The position numbers and the translations under genes were made by a program. From assembly GCF_019059575.1 (NCBI RefSeq), contig NW_024881618.1, positions 620,001 to 684,000 on the forward strand: DNA of 64,000 nt, given 5' to 3'. Positions 12,618 to 27,500 of this stretch are shown here, piece by piece (position 1 is the stretch's first letter; every line of letters begins with the position of its first letter). The notes beneath the pieces were generated by a model. The model was not told where the DNA came from, did not search any database, and saw only the letters and a program-made list of their open reading frames with translations. Origin of the DNA: Amphibalanus amphitrite (taxonomy: Eukaryota > Arthropoda > Thecostraca > Balanomorpha > Balanidae).

Positions 12618-12880
12618 ATCTGCAATTTTATGGGAACAAGTACTCATAAGAAAATCACGTTTGCCATGAATACCTAGAATTTATGTGCAATAGCTCGTTA
12701 ATATACATCTATGTTTGTACCCTTCTTTCTTTGGAAAAAGGCTGTGATTTGTTAGCTTAGTCACTATTTCTGTTTTACAGAAATTCTGTTTCTTGTTTTC
12801 TGATTCTGATTGTTACATATGCCAATTCTGATTGTACCTACCTACCTATGCATTTACAGGTTTTGACACTTTTAGGAACA

Positions 12881-15539
12881 ATGACTGATAGTAACTGTGT
12901 CAGTGAGAAGATGGAAAACACTACCATTGAAGACCAGCCTCCTGCTACAGCAGATGCAGCAGAGGATTTTGTAGATCCATGGAATGTGACCAGTCAGTCA
13001 CAGACTGGTATAGACTATAACAAACTTATCAGTAAGTTTTGCAGAAACCAGTTTGGATTGGCTGACCATTTTCGTGGTGGAAAATCTTATCATGATAATG
13101 CACATTTGGCTGGGCTTTTGAGGGCTTAAGAATTGTAAAAATGTTTGATGCCTTTGTAGAGGTGTGTATACCTTCCATTGATTCCACATTTATAATGTAA
13201 ACACATTATAAATGTTGGCATGAACCAAGCTCATTAAGATAAATCTGTAGTTAAAACTTCAGAAAGTGGTGTTTCTTACTCCAATCACCATTAATCAATA
13301 ACCAGACATGGGGCACGCCTTATTCAGGTTTCATCATGAATATCCCAACAAGCCCTGGGATCCACTCTCTCTCCTCGGACGGCCGAGTGACGTCATCGGC
13401 TGCGGTGACGTCACTCGCGCACGAGGTCGGGTACCGACTGTCACAGTAGTAACAACAGCGGCGTGCTGCCCCGGTGGAGCCCAGTGCGGTCTCCGGCGCC
13501 ACTCCGCGGCTGATCTGACCGCCGCCTTGTCTGTGCGCCGTCCCCAGGCCGGTTCGGCTCGTCCAAGATCGACGAGACGCTGCTGGCGCGCATTGAGAAG
13601 GTGACCGGGAAGCCGGTGCACCACTTCCTGCGGCGCGGCATCTTTTTCTCGCACCGCGACCTACACACGATCCTGTCGCTGTACGAGCAGAAGAAGCCGT
13701 TCTTTTTGTACACGGGCCGCGGGCCGTCCTCGGAAGCGCTCCACCTGGGCCACCTGGTGCCCTTCATCATGACCAAGTGAGGCGCGCAGCGGAGCTCCTC
13801 CGAGATACATCTCATACTGTGCGTGATGCTGCTATAGGCCCTCTCTCGACTATCAGTGGCTTTGTCGTGTTTCCCGGCAATCGGTTCGCATGTTTTTTTT
13901 TTTATTTCTTCAATTTATTCTGATAGACGGACACGGCAGCCTAGTAACTTTGCAAGTTGTCTGTTGCTCGGGTCTCGATGAGCACATTTGTCTCGATTAA
14001 CGTCAAGCCCGAACCTCTCTTTGAGCCATGTGTCTTACTCATACGTAGTACGTACAGGTCTCGCGGGTTTTAGCGGTAGGTTTTGCACCTAGAAAAATTA
14101 GTGTACTTTAGGCTATATCTTCGTTGTCTTAAGCTTTTAAGTGTTGAAGAGACGATAGACTTGTTGGTTCACAAGCCGGCCATGATCGTGTAAAATGACT
14201 TCATCGTAGATCAATTAGTTTCTGAGATATAATCGGAAATGTAAAAGTGCAAAACCCACCGCTTAATCTCGCGAGAGCCGTACGTCTCAGTGAGCCTGAT
14301 GTAGTTTCCGCACCCGTCTTTTATCTGAGGGCGTGTCTTACCCACATATGCTTTTAAACCCAGTATCGAACCTTTCAGCCCAGCTATGTCTACACGTCCT
14401 GGCTACGAACCGACCCTTGTTTCGTATCGTACTCCTGTCCCGTGGCCGTCTCTAAGCCTCGTGCCGCCCCCGCCAGGTGGCTGCAGGACACGTTCGACGC
14501 GCCGCTGGTGATCCAGCTCACCGACGACGAAAAGTTCCTCTGGAAGGACCTCACTCTGGAGGAGGCGAACCGACTGGCACACGAGAACGCCAAGGACATC
14601 ATCGCATGTGGCTTCAACCCGGACAAGACGTTCATCTTCTCCGACCTAGACTACATCGGGTAAGCTCATCCACGTGTTGGACACTGACGAGGACGCTTGG
14701 ATGGTTTGATGGTTAACACGTGATTTGATTTCGACTATGGTGAATCGGTGATTTATTCAATCAGTTTCATTTTAAGTTTGTAGTTTTATTTGTATCGGTG
14801 TTTACATTTGAGATTGGTTAAATATCATTTGACGCTTATTCATTCGATGTGTTTCAGGCAATGTCCCCAGTTCTACCACAACATGATGCGCATCCAGCGG
14901 AGCGTCACCTACAACCAAATCAAGGGCATCTTCGGCTTCGGCGACAGCGACCACATCGGCAAGATCGCCTTTCCGGCGGTGCAGGCGGCGCCCAGTTTCA
15001 GCTCGTCGTTCCCGGTGCTGTTTGGCGGCCGCGCCGACCTGCCCTGTCTGATACCCTGCGCCATCGACCAGGACCCCTACTTCCGTATGACGCGCGACGT
15101 GGCGCCGCGGCTCGGCTACCAGAAGCCGGCGCTGCTGCACTCGTCCTTCTTCCCGGCGCTACAGGGCGCCATGACCAAGATGTCCGCCAGCGACCCCAAC
15201 TCGTCCATCTTCGTCACCGACACCGCCAAGCAGATCAAGACCAAGATCAACAAGCACGCCTTCTCGGGCGGCCGGGACACGGTGGAGGAGCACCGGCGGC
15301 TGGGCGGCGACTGCAGCGTCGACATCAGCTACCAGTACCTGACCTTCTTCCTGGAGGACGACGCGCGCCTGGAGAAGGTCCGCGCCGACTACTCGTCGGG
15401 TGAGCTGCTCACCGGCTTCCTCAAGAAGGAGCTCATCGAGCTGCTCCAGAAGCTGATGGCCGAACAGCAGGAGCGCCGCAAAGCTGTCACCGACGAGGTG
15501 CTCAAACACTTCATGACGCCGCGGCCGATGCTCTCGTGA
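12881..15539 (+). CDS. WARS1: Cytoplasmic tryptophanyl-tRNA synthetase, complete, 4 coding exons
   Basis: Exons 12881-13031, 13548-13776, 14477-14659 and 14858-15539 (TGA) join in phase to 414 aa. The enzyme charges tRNA-Trp with tryptophan in the cytosol (class I synthetase, Rossmann fold). Visible landmarks are EDFVDPW in exon 1, [14 protein letters not shown], the HIGH-type signature in [29 protein letters not shown], the [20 protein letters not shown] block and the KMSAS loop [11 protein letters not shown]. The C-terminus [14 protein letters not shown] matches the eukaryotic family. No WHEP domain precedes EDFVDPW in this model, so it resembles the short vertebrate form; a WHEP exon further upstream cannot be excluded. 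An acceptor-like TTTACAG at 12853-12859 suggests a 5' UTR intron. A CArG-rich transposon lies immediately upstream. Confidence 0.96.
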
Positions 15540-16296
15540 CGGTCGGGTCGACGATAGGGTAATTTTACACGGACTGGGAACTGAACTGGCTGGGACCGAC
15601 CACCGCAGCCGGAGGTTGTGCTTTACGGGGATGTGGGGATGGGGAGGGGTGATCGGTGAGCGGGGAGTGGGAGGTGAATTTCCTCTGCTCGTCAGGGCCC
15701 GTCAATTTGTTACGGTATCGTAGCGGCCCGCTGGTGGATAGCGGGGAAAGTCACAGACAGATTTTACCGGTTTGTGCTTTTTGACTGTTTTTGTTTTCTT
15801 TGTTGAGGCGTTTTCCAAGCATAAATACAGCACACGCTCGCTCGGACCCGATCCATGTGCTTTGTTACCTTTATTCACCCTATGATGGATTTAAACGCGA
15901 GATTATTTCCGAACTTCAATATATTACAGTGCAGCCGCTTTTGCAGCGTCCCGTGTTACTCGCGTCTTCCCCCAACGGTTAGTTCGTACTTCTGATGAGT
16001 TTCATACCCTCATCTATCCCGTCTCCGAGCCCCGATGTTACTCCCGAACGTTCTTCCCATCAGTCACACACGTCTGTTGGACGGGCGATGTATTCTGCTG
16101 AGGAGGTCGCCGCGTTCTCGTCCAGACGCTCCTCGCACCACGCCCGGTACACATACCCAGGTACCCAGTTCGTACAGCGCCACAACACTCCGCCGTGACA
16201 CGCGACACCGGCGCCCGAAAACGGCAGCACCCGACATCGCCCTGTATTTACAACATGTTCTAGTGATTCACACCGCCCTGTAGCGAGGCGCGCCGC
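15540..16296. other. Convergent 3' region between WARS1 and NDUFS7
   Basis: Holds the 3' UTRs of two convergent genes. A minus-strand AATAAA (TTTATT at 15870-15875 on the plus strand) lies about 420 nt beyond the NDUFS7 stop and is its likely poly(A) signal. No clear plus-strand signal for WARS1 was found. No further gene seen. Confidence 0.5.
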
Positions 16297-18926
<2,630 letters not shown>

Positions 18927-19250
18927 CTGTGGGCATAGGCAACAGGCGGGTTAGACAGTGCTATCGACACGGAAACAGGCGGCTTAGACAGTACTGTAGG
19001 CACAGACAATGAGCGGTAGGACAGAACAGTCGGAAAGGACACGGGTCAGACGGAACTGTCAGCACGGGCGGAGGACGGTTCAGATAGAGCAGCTGTCAAC
19101 ACAGACGAAAGACGAGTCAGACAGAACTGCCGACACAGGCAGCAGACGGGCTAGACAACTGTCGACACGGAACAGGGTAGGTACAGCTGTCAGCATGGGC
19201 AGCAGGCGGATAATACAAAACAGTGGGAGCACACACGGGATGAGTCATAA
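18927..19250 (-). repeat. Diverged minisatellite next to the NDUFS7 leader-exon acceptor
   Basis: Blocks resembling AACTGTGGGCATAGGCAACAGGCGG recur about every 40-45 bp (ACAGACAGGCGG, TAGACAG-ACTGT and similar). The first unit overlaps the acceptor of the exon ending at 18926. The copies are too diverged to count precisely. Confidence 0.6.
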
Positions 19251-20020
19251 CTCAGAAACCAGGGCGGACTGACGGACAAAAACAAAATCCGGTCCGGTAA
19301 AAACTGCAGTGGTGATAAAGGCGGTAACTGTTGACGGTAGCTGTCTTGTAACTTTTCGAAATATGAGTACCAATCATATGAATGTTGAAAAAGAGTCAGG
19401 ACCGTAGCCGTAAAACGGAAATTGAGGTACTGGATCCATTGGATGGATATGTTGAATATCCGCAGACATACATACTGTCCCTAAAACTGAACTACCTAAT
19501 GCGTCCATTACACATATTAAAGCGCGTACAGCCACCTAGATTTGTCGAGCCTAAAAACTGCCAACCTGAGACTATAATAGGTATATGTATGTAGTGTATC
19601 CATCGGGCGTGGTCCGCTCAAATAAGTCGTCGCTTTCGGCAATATCTCTAACGACTGGAGCACATTGCCGGTCCACACTGGTGCCCTACATTAACGATCG
19701 CTGCCCGAACGCTGAACAAACAAGTCACCATCGTCGCTGGTCGCTGCCGTCGCGGCCCAGTGCGCTGGGTCAACAGGGCACGCGCAGGTGGGCACACACA
19801 GGTCGCCACTCGTTGACGGTGCAGGTCAAACAGAACACACGGCTGAACGGGAGGCAAACACCGGGCTTGTCGCGTCTATTGAAGGCGAGCCGACCGAGGA
19901 GAGGTCAGCCCCAGCGACGGCCCGCGGCAGCGCCATCAGTGAGGGCGAATACGGCCACCGCGGGGGTGTCCGTATAGAATAGTCACTCATCGGCCGTGGC
20001 TGTCCACTCTGTGGCGGACA

Positions 20021-21391
20021 GTGCAGCCGGGGACGGTCTCCGACGTCCCCTCACCTCTGCGCTTGCACCTGCCGCTGCCGCTGACGACGGATATGTCGTG
20101 GACGGGTCATCCGAGTTCCCCTGTAAACGCCAACACCCCAGGCACTCTGCCGGACGGAGACACCCCAGGCACTCTGCCGGACGGAGAGAAGCCAGCGGTC
20201 GAGCCGGCGCCGGCCGGCCCGCTGCCCCGGTCGGTCGGCGCTCTGCTGCGCCTGCTGGAGCTGACGGGCGCGGCCGGCCCGCCCGGCTGGCGCCGCCTCC
20301 TGTACGCCTGTCTGCTGCACGCGCTGCAGACGGCAGCCGCCTACCAGACCACCGCCTGGTCACTGCGCTACGGCCTGCAGAAGCTGGCCGCCGGAGTGCC
20401 GGCCGTGCGCGTCGTGGCCGACACCGCCTTCTTCGGGGTGGCGTTCGTACTGCGGTGGCTGACCCTGAGCGCCGTCCTGCTCCGCGGCCGGCGGCACTTC
20501 TCCGCCGAGCTGGACAGGGTGCGCGCCTGCCTGGACCAGCTCTCCGACCTGCCGGGCTGGGCCGCGCCGCGCCGCCGCACCGCCCGCATCGCCGCCGCCC
20601 TGCTGGCCGTGATGCTGGCGCTGACAGTCGGTATCGGCTGGACCACCGAGGGCTTCATCTCTCCAGAGATCTGCCGCTCGCAGCACTGGTCCAAGTGCCT
20701 CCTGGCGTGGACGCGGCGGGTCGGCTACGTCGGCCTGGTGGTCTCCTTCCAGCTGGTTCCGGTGAAGTTCCTGCTGGTCGGCCTGCTCATCTCGGACGGC
20801 CTGGAGACCGTGAACGCCGAGCTGAGGGCGATGGTGAACGGCGAGCGGCCGGCCGGCGCCTGGCAGCTGCAGCGGCTGGCGCGGCTGCGCGCCCGGCTGA
20901 CCGACTCGTTCGTCCGACTGACCGGAGATAGTGCCGCAGAGCTGGTGCTGGCCATGGCCAACGGGATGCTGCTGCAGGTCACCCTCTTCATGAGCGTGCT
21001 GGAAACGCTGCGGTCCGCCTTCACCGCGCAGGACGTGGCCGGTTTCGCTGTGTACCTGATGTCCACCGGTCTGACGCTGTCCGGTCCGTGCGAGGCGGGC
21101 CAGCGGGCGCTGCAGCTGTCGGCCGACAGCCGCCGGCTGCTGCTGCAGCTGGAGGGCCGCCGTCCCGAGCTGGCCAGTCAGGCGGCCCTGCTGCGGGAGG
21201 CGGCCGCCCAGGACCTGGACACGCTCGGCGACCTGGGCCTGTTCCGACTGCGGCGCTCCACCATCGTCAGCGCCTCCTCCACCATCCTGACCTACGTCAT
21301 CATCATGGTGCAGTTCAGCGAGGCCGGCGGCGGCGGTCGGGACGCCGCCGCCGCCGGTAGCGTCAGCGTCACCACCGCCGCGCTACCGTAA
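20021..21391 (+). CDS. Gustatory receptor-like 7TM protein, single exon
   Basis: An uninterrupted 456-aa frame. The signature is the C-terminal TYVIIMVQF (about residues 424-432), the TYxxxxxQF motif of insect and crustacean gustatory receptors, preceded by LGLFRLRRSTIVSASSTIL. Hydrophobic helices are visible around AFFGVAFVLRWLTLSAVLL, AAALLAVMLALTVGIGW, VGYVGLVVSFQLVPVKFLLV, ELVLAMANGMLLQVTLFMSV and VAGFAVYLMSTGLTLSG, giving seven with the last motif. The family forms ligand-gated cation channels with an intracellular N-terminus in chemosensory neurons; the ligand cannot be inferred. I use Met 20021; Met 20093 would drop a Pro-rich leader containing a tandem duplication (TPGTLPDG twice). 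A Gly/Ala-rich 24-aa tail follows QF. Very high GC and no introns set it apart from its neighbours. AATAAA lies at 21648. Confidence 0.85.
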   Translation: MQPGTVSDVPSPLRLHLPLPLTTDMSWTGHPSSPVNANTPGTLPDGDTPGTLPDGEKPAVEPAPAGPLPRSVGALLRLLELTGAAGPPGWRRLLYACLLHALQTAAAYQTTAWSLRYGLQKLAAGVPAVRVVADTAFFGVAFVLRWLTLSAVLLRGRRHFSAELDRVRACLDQLSDLPGWAAPRRRTARIAAALLAVMLALTVGIGWTTEGFISPEICRSQHWSKCLLAWTRRVGYVGLVVSFQLVPVKFLLVGLLISDGLETVNAELRAMVNGERPAGAWQLQRLARLRARLTDSFVRLTGDSAAELVLAMANGMLLQVTLFMSVLETLRSAFTAQDVAGFAVYLMSTGLTLSGPCEAGQRALQLSADSRRLLLQLEGRRPELASQAALLREAAAQDLDTLGDLGLFRLRRSTIVSASSTILTYVIIMVQFSEAGGGGRDAAAAGSVSVTTAALP

Positions 21392-21647
21392 ATATTGGGC
21401 CTCGGAGGTGCGAGCCAATGTCACCGAAGGACTGAATTCTGACATGGTGGTGCCAGGACAGCACTGGCGGTTGAGCACTGATGGCATACTCTTCAACTTG
21501 ACTGTTCCCTTTATGTGGTGCCTTTATTGCTGTTTCACTGGAATTCAGAAAATGTCTGTATTCTCTGAATGATTTTAAGCAGCTGGATTACATCTTAGCC
21601 CAACCCAACCTAGGCAACTATCTGCAGAATTATGTAATATGTACTCA

Positions 21648-21653
21648 AATAAA
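21648..21653 (+). terminator. Candidate poly(A) signal AATAAA of the gustatory receptor gene
   Basis: Canonical hexamer 257 nt after the stop codon on the same strand, in otherwise gene-free sequence. Confidence 0.5.
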
Positions 21654-21659
21654 GACAAC

Positions 21660-24568
21660 AATGTGAAATGAAATGGTTCCATGAGTTGATTAACCTAATG
21701 AATCAAGAAAACAGACCAATGGGACAACTAAGCATACATGTATGTTTTGGAAGGCAGCTTGTCACATGGGGAGGGGAAAAGTGAAAGGTGACATGATCAG
21801 CAAAGCTGGTGGCAAAATGAAATGGCTGAGAAGTTGAAAATGGATACAGTAGGCTGCAATTATGTCAACAATCCATATCTTTCTATTAAAACTAATAAAA
21901 ACGTCGAAAATCACCTTGAATCAAAGCAAAAACAACATTGCAAGTATTTCTTTCATATTCTTTTAAAAGAATTTAAAAAAAATGCTGCTCACCTGACAAG
22001 GCCATGGTTATACTACAGAAGCTCTGCTACAGGTTTTGCTTCTGCTGCTGGGTTTTGGAGGTCCTGAAATGAAACACAACAATTTTTCACACACAAAAAA
22101 CAGACACATTTGACTTCAGTGCCCCTGTGTTCCTACTTCTTCATACACTGTGCATCATCACTTACAGCTATAATTGGCTATCTCTAAAATCTGAAGGACT
22201 AAAACATTACATAATAGGCTTGGTTGGCAATAATAAAAATGGAATGGAGTGGGTCACCACTCACCACTCACCAGTCAAGTATTGCTACTTATTTTGCTAT
22301 ATTTTAACTGTAATTGTCAAAGTACAACAATGCACTCAATTGATGTTATGGTCATACTACTGACTACTGAGTTTATACCTCCTAATAGATATAGAACTCA
22401 ACATGAACAAAGTGCCTAAAAACACTCCTCAGGATGTTAGACATGCCTGCCTGCGTTACCTCCAAATGAATCAAATCAATTCAGTGAGTGGCAATCAGTT
22501 ATTTGAATGGTAGAAATAGACAACATAGGTAGATATAGACTTCAGGGTACAGAAATAACATTTTTGATGTTGCATGAATATTGGATAGTGAAAACTAAAA
22601 TACACCCTATAATTTGCAGATATTTCACAAAATGCTTGACTTTCAACTACAAATATATTGACATGACAGAAAACATAAACGTTGCAAATGTTATGTAACC
22701 AAGAAGCCAATGCACTTCCACCTGCAAGATCCAGCACGGAACTAAAAAAAATGAGCCTATATTATTTACAGAAGCTTATGAATTAGTCAAATTAGGAAGA
22801 ATAGTCAATTTTTATGCAGTCATGCTCCTATTGACGAAGTAGGCACTAATTATCATGAATGACTTGATCTCGAGAAGGCCCCTTCGGAAGTAAAATTCAG
22901 CAGGAATACCTAGTGATTCAGCATAGCACTTTCTGAGGAGTTAAAGTGACATGCTTCAAGAGTTTTCCTGAATAAATGAAAATAAACATTTGTAATCCAC
23001 TCTACCTGATTAAATTCACGCATAAATTACTCATAAAACATCTATAACACCCACCAACAGATCAAGATGAAAAAAATAAAGTTACCAGCGAAAACCATAT
23101 AGCCAGTATTGTCTCTAGCGCGCCTTCCTCGTCTCAAAGATTTGCTCTAAGAAACCACTGCTAATTTGTTTGTCGGGAACACGCGTCCATGTTCTTTACG
23201 CTCCTTACGGGCCTTACGGCGCCAAAAATCGTGGTCAAGACCACGTCAAGACCATCTAAAGAGTGACGGTTATCTATAATTCACATCGGTAGGCATTAAT
23301 CCATGGTTTTGCCATGCGATTGGACGTCAAACCCGCCAAGCAGTAGGATGTTCTTCAGTAGCGGCGGAACACCTTCAATTAAGGGGGGGGGGGGCACCGC
23401 CGACTTTTGGTCCCATTCTTTCCATGCAACGCCCATAGGGCTAATGTTAAAATTCCAAAAATCAAAGGGGGCACGGTGCCCCGGTGCCCTCCCCGTTCCG
23501 CCGCCTATGATGTTCGTCAAGAACAGGGAAACTTCCCAACCAGTACATATTGATTGAGACATCCCACCTACGTCACGATCAGAAGCCCACGAGTTTACCA
23601 TTCACAATAAATTGATATAATTGAAAAAATCCACACACATATTTGCGTGTTTTACACCAGCGGGGCCAAATGTCACAAAAGAACAAAGCAACGGTGAAAA
23701 GAAAAGTAGATCTCCGACACAAATCAAAGCCTCAAGTCCAAAGATCCGGACGGCGGACAGACATTCGTTTATTTTGTCATGATAAATGTGCTTCCACCAA
23801 CATGGTAACATTATAAAAATAGTAATAACTATTCCTGTACATGCTCGCTTGTTTTCCGCACAGTCCCAAGGTCCATCCGATCACCTAGAGTGCCGGAGGG
23901 ATGGCTTCGGTGGCCGGCGCTGTCCCGTCCCACCATCCCGACATATAAGGCCAGACTGTCATTGGCGGAACTCATGGACGACCCATACATGAGGCCTTGT
24001 CCAGTCCACCGGAAACATAAGGGGATGCGGTACAGAAACATAACAAGGATATATTATAGATCGGCAAGCACCGTAACAACTAGTCTGGAAACAACCGTGT
24101 AGCTCAGAAGTCCCATCTAGTAGAGCTGTCTTATTCTCCGCAGATCGCTCACACATTCATTATGTGGACCAGACAGATAATAACGAGACACATCATACGT
24201 CCGCACGCTCCCGGCGAGCAGCAAGAAATAAATATAGCAATAGCTTTTAGCTAATAAAATCAACACAACAGCAGTCAAAGGCATTTGTACGGAAATAGAG
24301 CATACAGCACAGTACGAGTATCTCACCATAATACAGCCATACTCAGAATATAGCCATTCCGCCTATAACAGAAAATATACATATTTGATGATAGATTCTC
24401 TCAAAGTATTTACTCAGGACGTTCCTCGCACAAGTTACGGCGTGGAAGCCCACTGTAATTATCGTCACCGGAGCCTCGTTGATCCAGTCTTACCCTCCAC
24501 CGGCGCGGGTCCACTCACACCAGCCGAGCCCGGCCTGTCGGTCGCGTGGTCGGCAGTGGGGTATCGCC
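21660..24568. other. Gene-free convergent interval GR / TRAPPC10
   Basis: AT-rich to about 23300, then a small MITE (23358-23508) and unremarkable sequence. It should include the TRAPPC10 3' UTR. I saw no coding exon and no RNA gene. Confidence 0.45.
23358..23508. mobile_element. 151-bp MITE
   Basis: The ends GTAGCGGCGGAAC and GTTCCGCCGCCTAT are inverted with a 10-bp identical core (GCGGCGGAAC). Near-identical 11-bp direct repeats flank it: GATGTTCTTCA (23347-23357) and GATGTTCGTCA (23509-23519), plausible as an 8-bp or longer target duplication. A G-run and GGGGGCACGGTGCCCC lie inside. Confidence 0.65.
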
Positions 24569-27500
24569 TTACGAGAGCGACACGTCGGCGGATCGGTCGG
24601 CCAGTCCGGGCGCGCTGGTGGCCAGCACGTGCACCTGCTGACCCCGCGAGGCGCTGTACACCTGGCCGGCGGCGAACGGCTCCAGGCGCGGCAGGCTGGA
24701 GCCCGTGACCAGCGCGCGGCCCTCGGTGCTCTCTGAGGGGGGAGGGCGAACGTGGTCAGCGCACGGCCCTCCCTCCCCACTCTGCATGGGGAGGGAGGGA
24801 GGGGTGATCGGCCCTCGACAAATTGAGGAGGAAGGGAGAGTGTGGGCGCACGGTCCTCCACACATTCTGAGGGAGGGAGAGGGGATGGGTCAGCGAGGTC
24901 CTCGAGCAGTAATCGAGCACCTCGAGTCCCATATTGCGCCTGGCGTAGGCCTCACTCATGTTGTTCGGGATGCAAGTCGACCGTGGGTGGTCTATATCAC
25001 GCCCTTTACCCCTGTTGATCGGGATGCAGGACCATGGGCAGTCCATATCACGCGCCTTACCCTTGTTGGCCGGGATGTAGCGGCTGAGTCGGACAGTGAC
25101 TGGTCCATGATGCCCCTTAGTCCCTTACCCTTGTTGGCCGGGATGTAGCGACTGAGTCGGACAGTGACTGGTCCATGATGCCCCTTAGTCCCTTACCTTA
25201 ATTGTTGGCGGGGATGTAGCGACTGGGTCGGACAGTGACTGGTCCATGCCCCTTAGTTCCTTACCTTTGTTGGCGGGGATGTAGCGACTGAGTCGGACAG
25301 TGACTGGTCCTTGCCCCTTAGTCCCTTACCTTTGTTGGCCGGGATGTAGCGACTGAGTCGGACAGTGAGTGGTCCTTGCCCCTTCCCTTACCTTTGTTGG
25401 CCGGGATGTAGCGGCTGAGTCGGACAGTGACTGGTCCTTGCCCCTTAGTCCCTTACCCTTGTTGGCGGGGATGTAACGACTGAGTCGGACAGTGACTGGT
25501 CCATGCCCATTAGTCCCCTACCTTTGTTGGCCGGGATGTAGCGGCTGAGTCGGACGGTGGGCAGCGGCAGGAATCCGCCCGTCAGAGGCATCACCTCCAG
25601 CTGCAGCACGTGACGCGTGTCCGGACCCATGTCCAGCACTCCTGCCGATACAGGGCGCACCGCAACGCGCCGGTGAGTACACAGGGCACGCCGGAAAGTC
25701 GGACACCAACTCACCAGAACATACGTCATAAAGTTATCAGCGCAAAATGCCAAGAAAGTAAAGCACTTTAGCAACCTGCAAGAAACTTTCCAGTGCTAAT
25801 GACATGGTACCTAGTCTACCTACCATTATCATCACCACTAATATATGTTTCTGCCTCTGAAGAGAAAGAGAAACACATTTCCCTCTCCGTTACCCCAGTT
25901 ACCCCTCTATATTATACACTCTGCTAGCGGCTGGCTCAGACGGTTCCCCTCTCATTACCCCCGTTACCCCACCATCCACTGACCTGAGCTCCGTCCGCAG
26001 ACGGCCCACTTGTTACCCCGTTACCCCATCCTGACTGACCTGAGCTGCGTCCGCAGATGGCCCACCTGTTACCCCGTTACCCCATCCTGACTGACCTGAG
26101 CTGCGTCCGCAGACGGCCCACATGTTACCCCGTTACCCACTGACCTGAGCTGCGTCCGCAGACGGCCCACATGTTACCCCGTTACCCACTGACCTGAGCT
26201 CCGTCCGCAGACGGCCCGCATGTTACCCCGTTACCCCGTTACCCACTGACCTGAGCTGCGTCCGCAGACGGCCCACACGTTACCCCGTTACCCCTATCAC
26301 CTACTGACCTGAGCTGCGTCCGCAGATGGCCCACATGTTCTGGTCGGCCAGCACCTCGTACATGACGGCTCGCAGCTCGGCGGTGCCGTCCTCCTGCGCC
26401 ACCGTCACGTGCAGCTGGCAGATGGAGCCGGAGCGGCAGAACTCGGCGCCCTTCAGCGGCTCCATCCGACACGTCACACTCAGCAGAGTCTGTGCCAGGG
26501 AGATAAACACGTATGTACTGTAATTTACTGCGAAGGGAAAGGTAGATAGTACGGGCATAAGTGCGAAAAATGACGCGACCACATGAAGTTAGCAGCTCAC
26601 ATAAAAACAATATAAACATCAACTCAGAACAAAACGCTATATTTAGTGAGCCAAACAATGTCAGTCACACCGTCAAATCTGATCCAGAATTCAGCGCCGC
26701 AAAGTGTCTACAATGTTTGTCTCAGTAGCCCGGCCCTCACCCGGTAGTCGGAGACGGTGAAGTCGAACTTGAAGCGCTGCCTGGTCTCGGCGTCAACGGC
26801 GCGGTACTCGACGCTGAACTGACTGCGGACCGGCGGCGTCTCCTTGGACAGCACCATCTCCCACATGTACGAGACGCTCGTCTCGCTGGACACCACCTGT
26901 CGTGGGGTCGAGGTCAGATCAACAGCACCATCTCACACATGTACGAGACGCTCGTCTCGCTGGACACCACCTGTCGTGGGGAGCAGCGTCACATCGGCTC
27001 CCACATGGACGACACGATCGTCTCGGTGAACACTGGACACCACCTGTCATTGGGAACCAGCATTGCATCATCTCCCAAAGTAACGATAGTCTCATTTCAC
27101 GCTGTTTTGGGGGGCAAGGTTGGGCTAATATCACGTCTACAATGACGTAATAGCTGATTCTCTTTGACATTGGATATTCGACACACCCCCGACAAGCAAA
27201 CGCTAAGACATGCATCGCTATTGTCCTTTTTCTCAGTCATGCTTCATAAGTGTCTCTCCTGGTGGGACATGAATCATCAACGTAACTTGTCGGGGTCATG
27301 ACTAACCATCGCCTGTAACATGCCCGTCCCACAATGTTTTTTATGATAGTCAGTCCCGTTTCGCCAATGTCTCTCCCTGACAGTGATGCTTCACCAGTGT
27401 CTCTTCCCGTCAGTCCTGCCTCACCAGTGCCCCTTCTCCAGCTGACTCATGTCTCACCACACTGCCCGTCGGTCATGTCCCACCAATGTCCCGGCCCCCC

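Noticed and set aside
20051-21066. Several 90-110 codon minus-strand frames and a 311-codon plus frame
   Set aside because: Shadows of the GC-rich gustatory receptor frame, without hydrophobic periodicity or known motifs.
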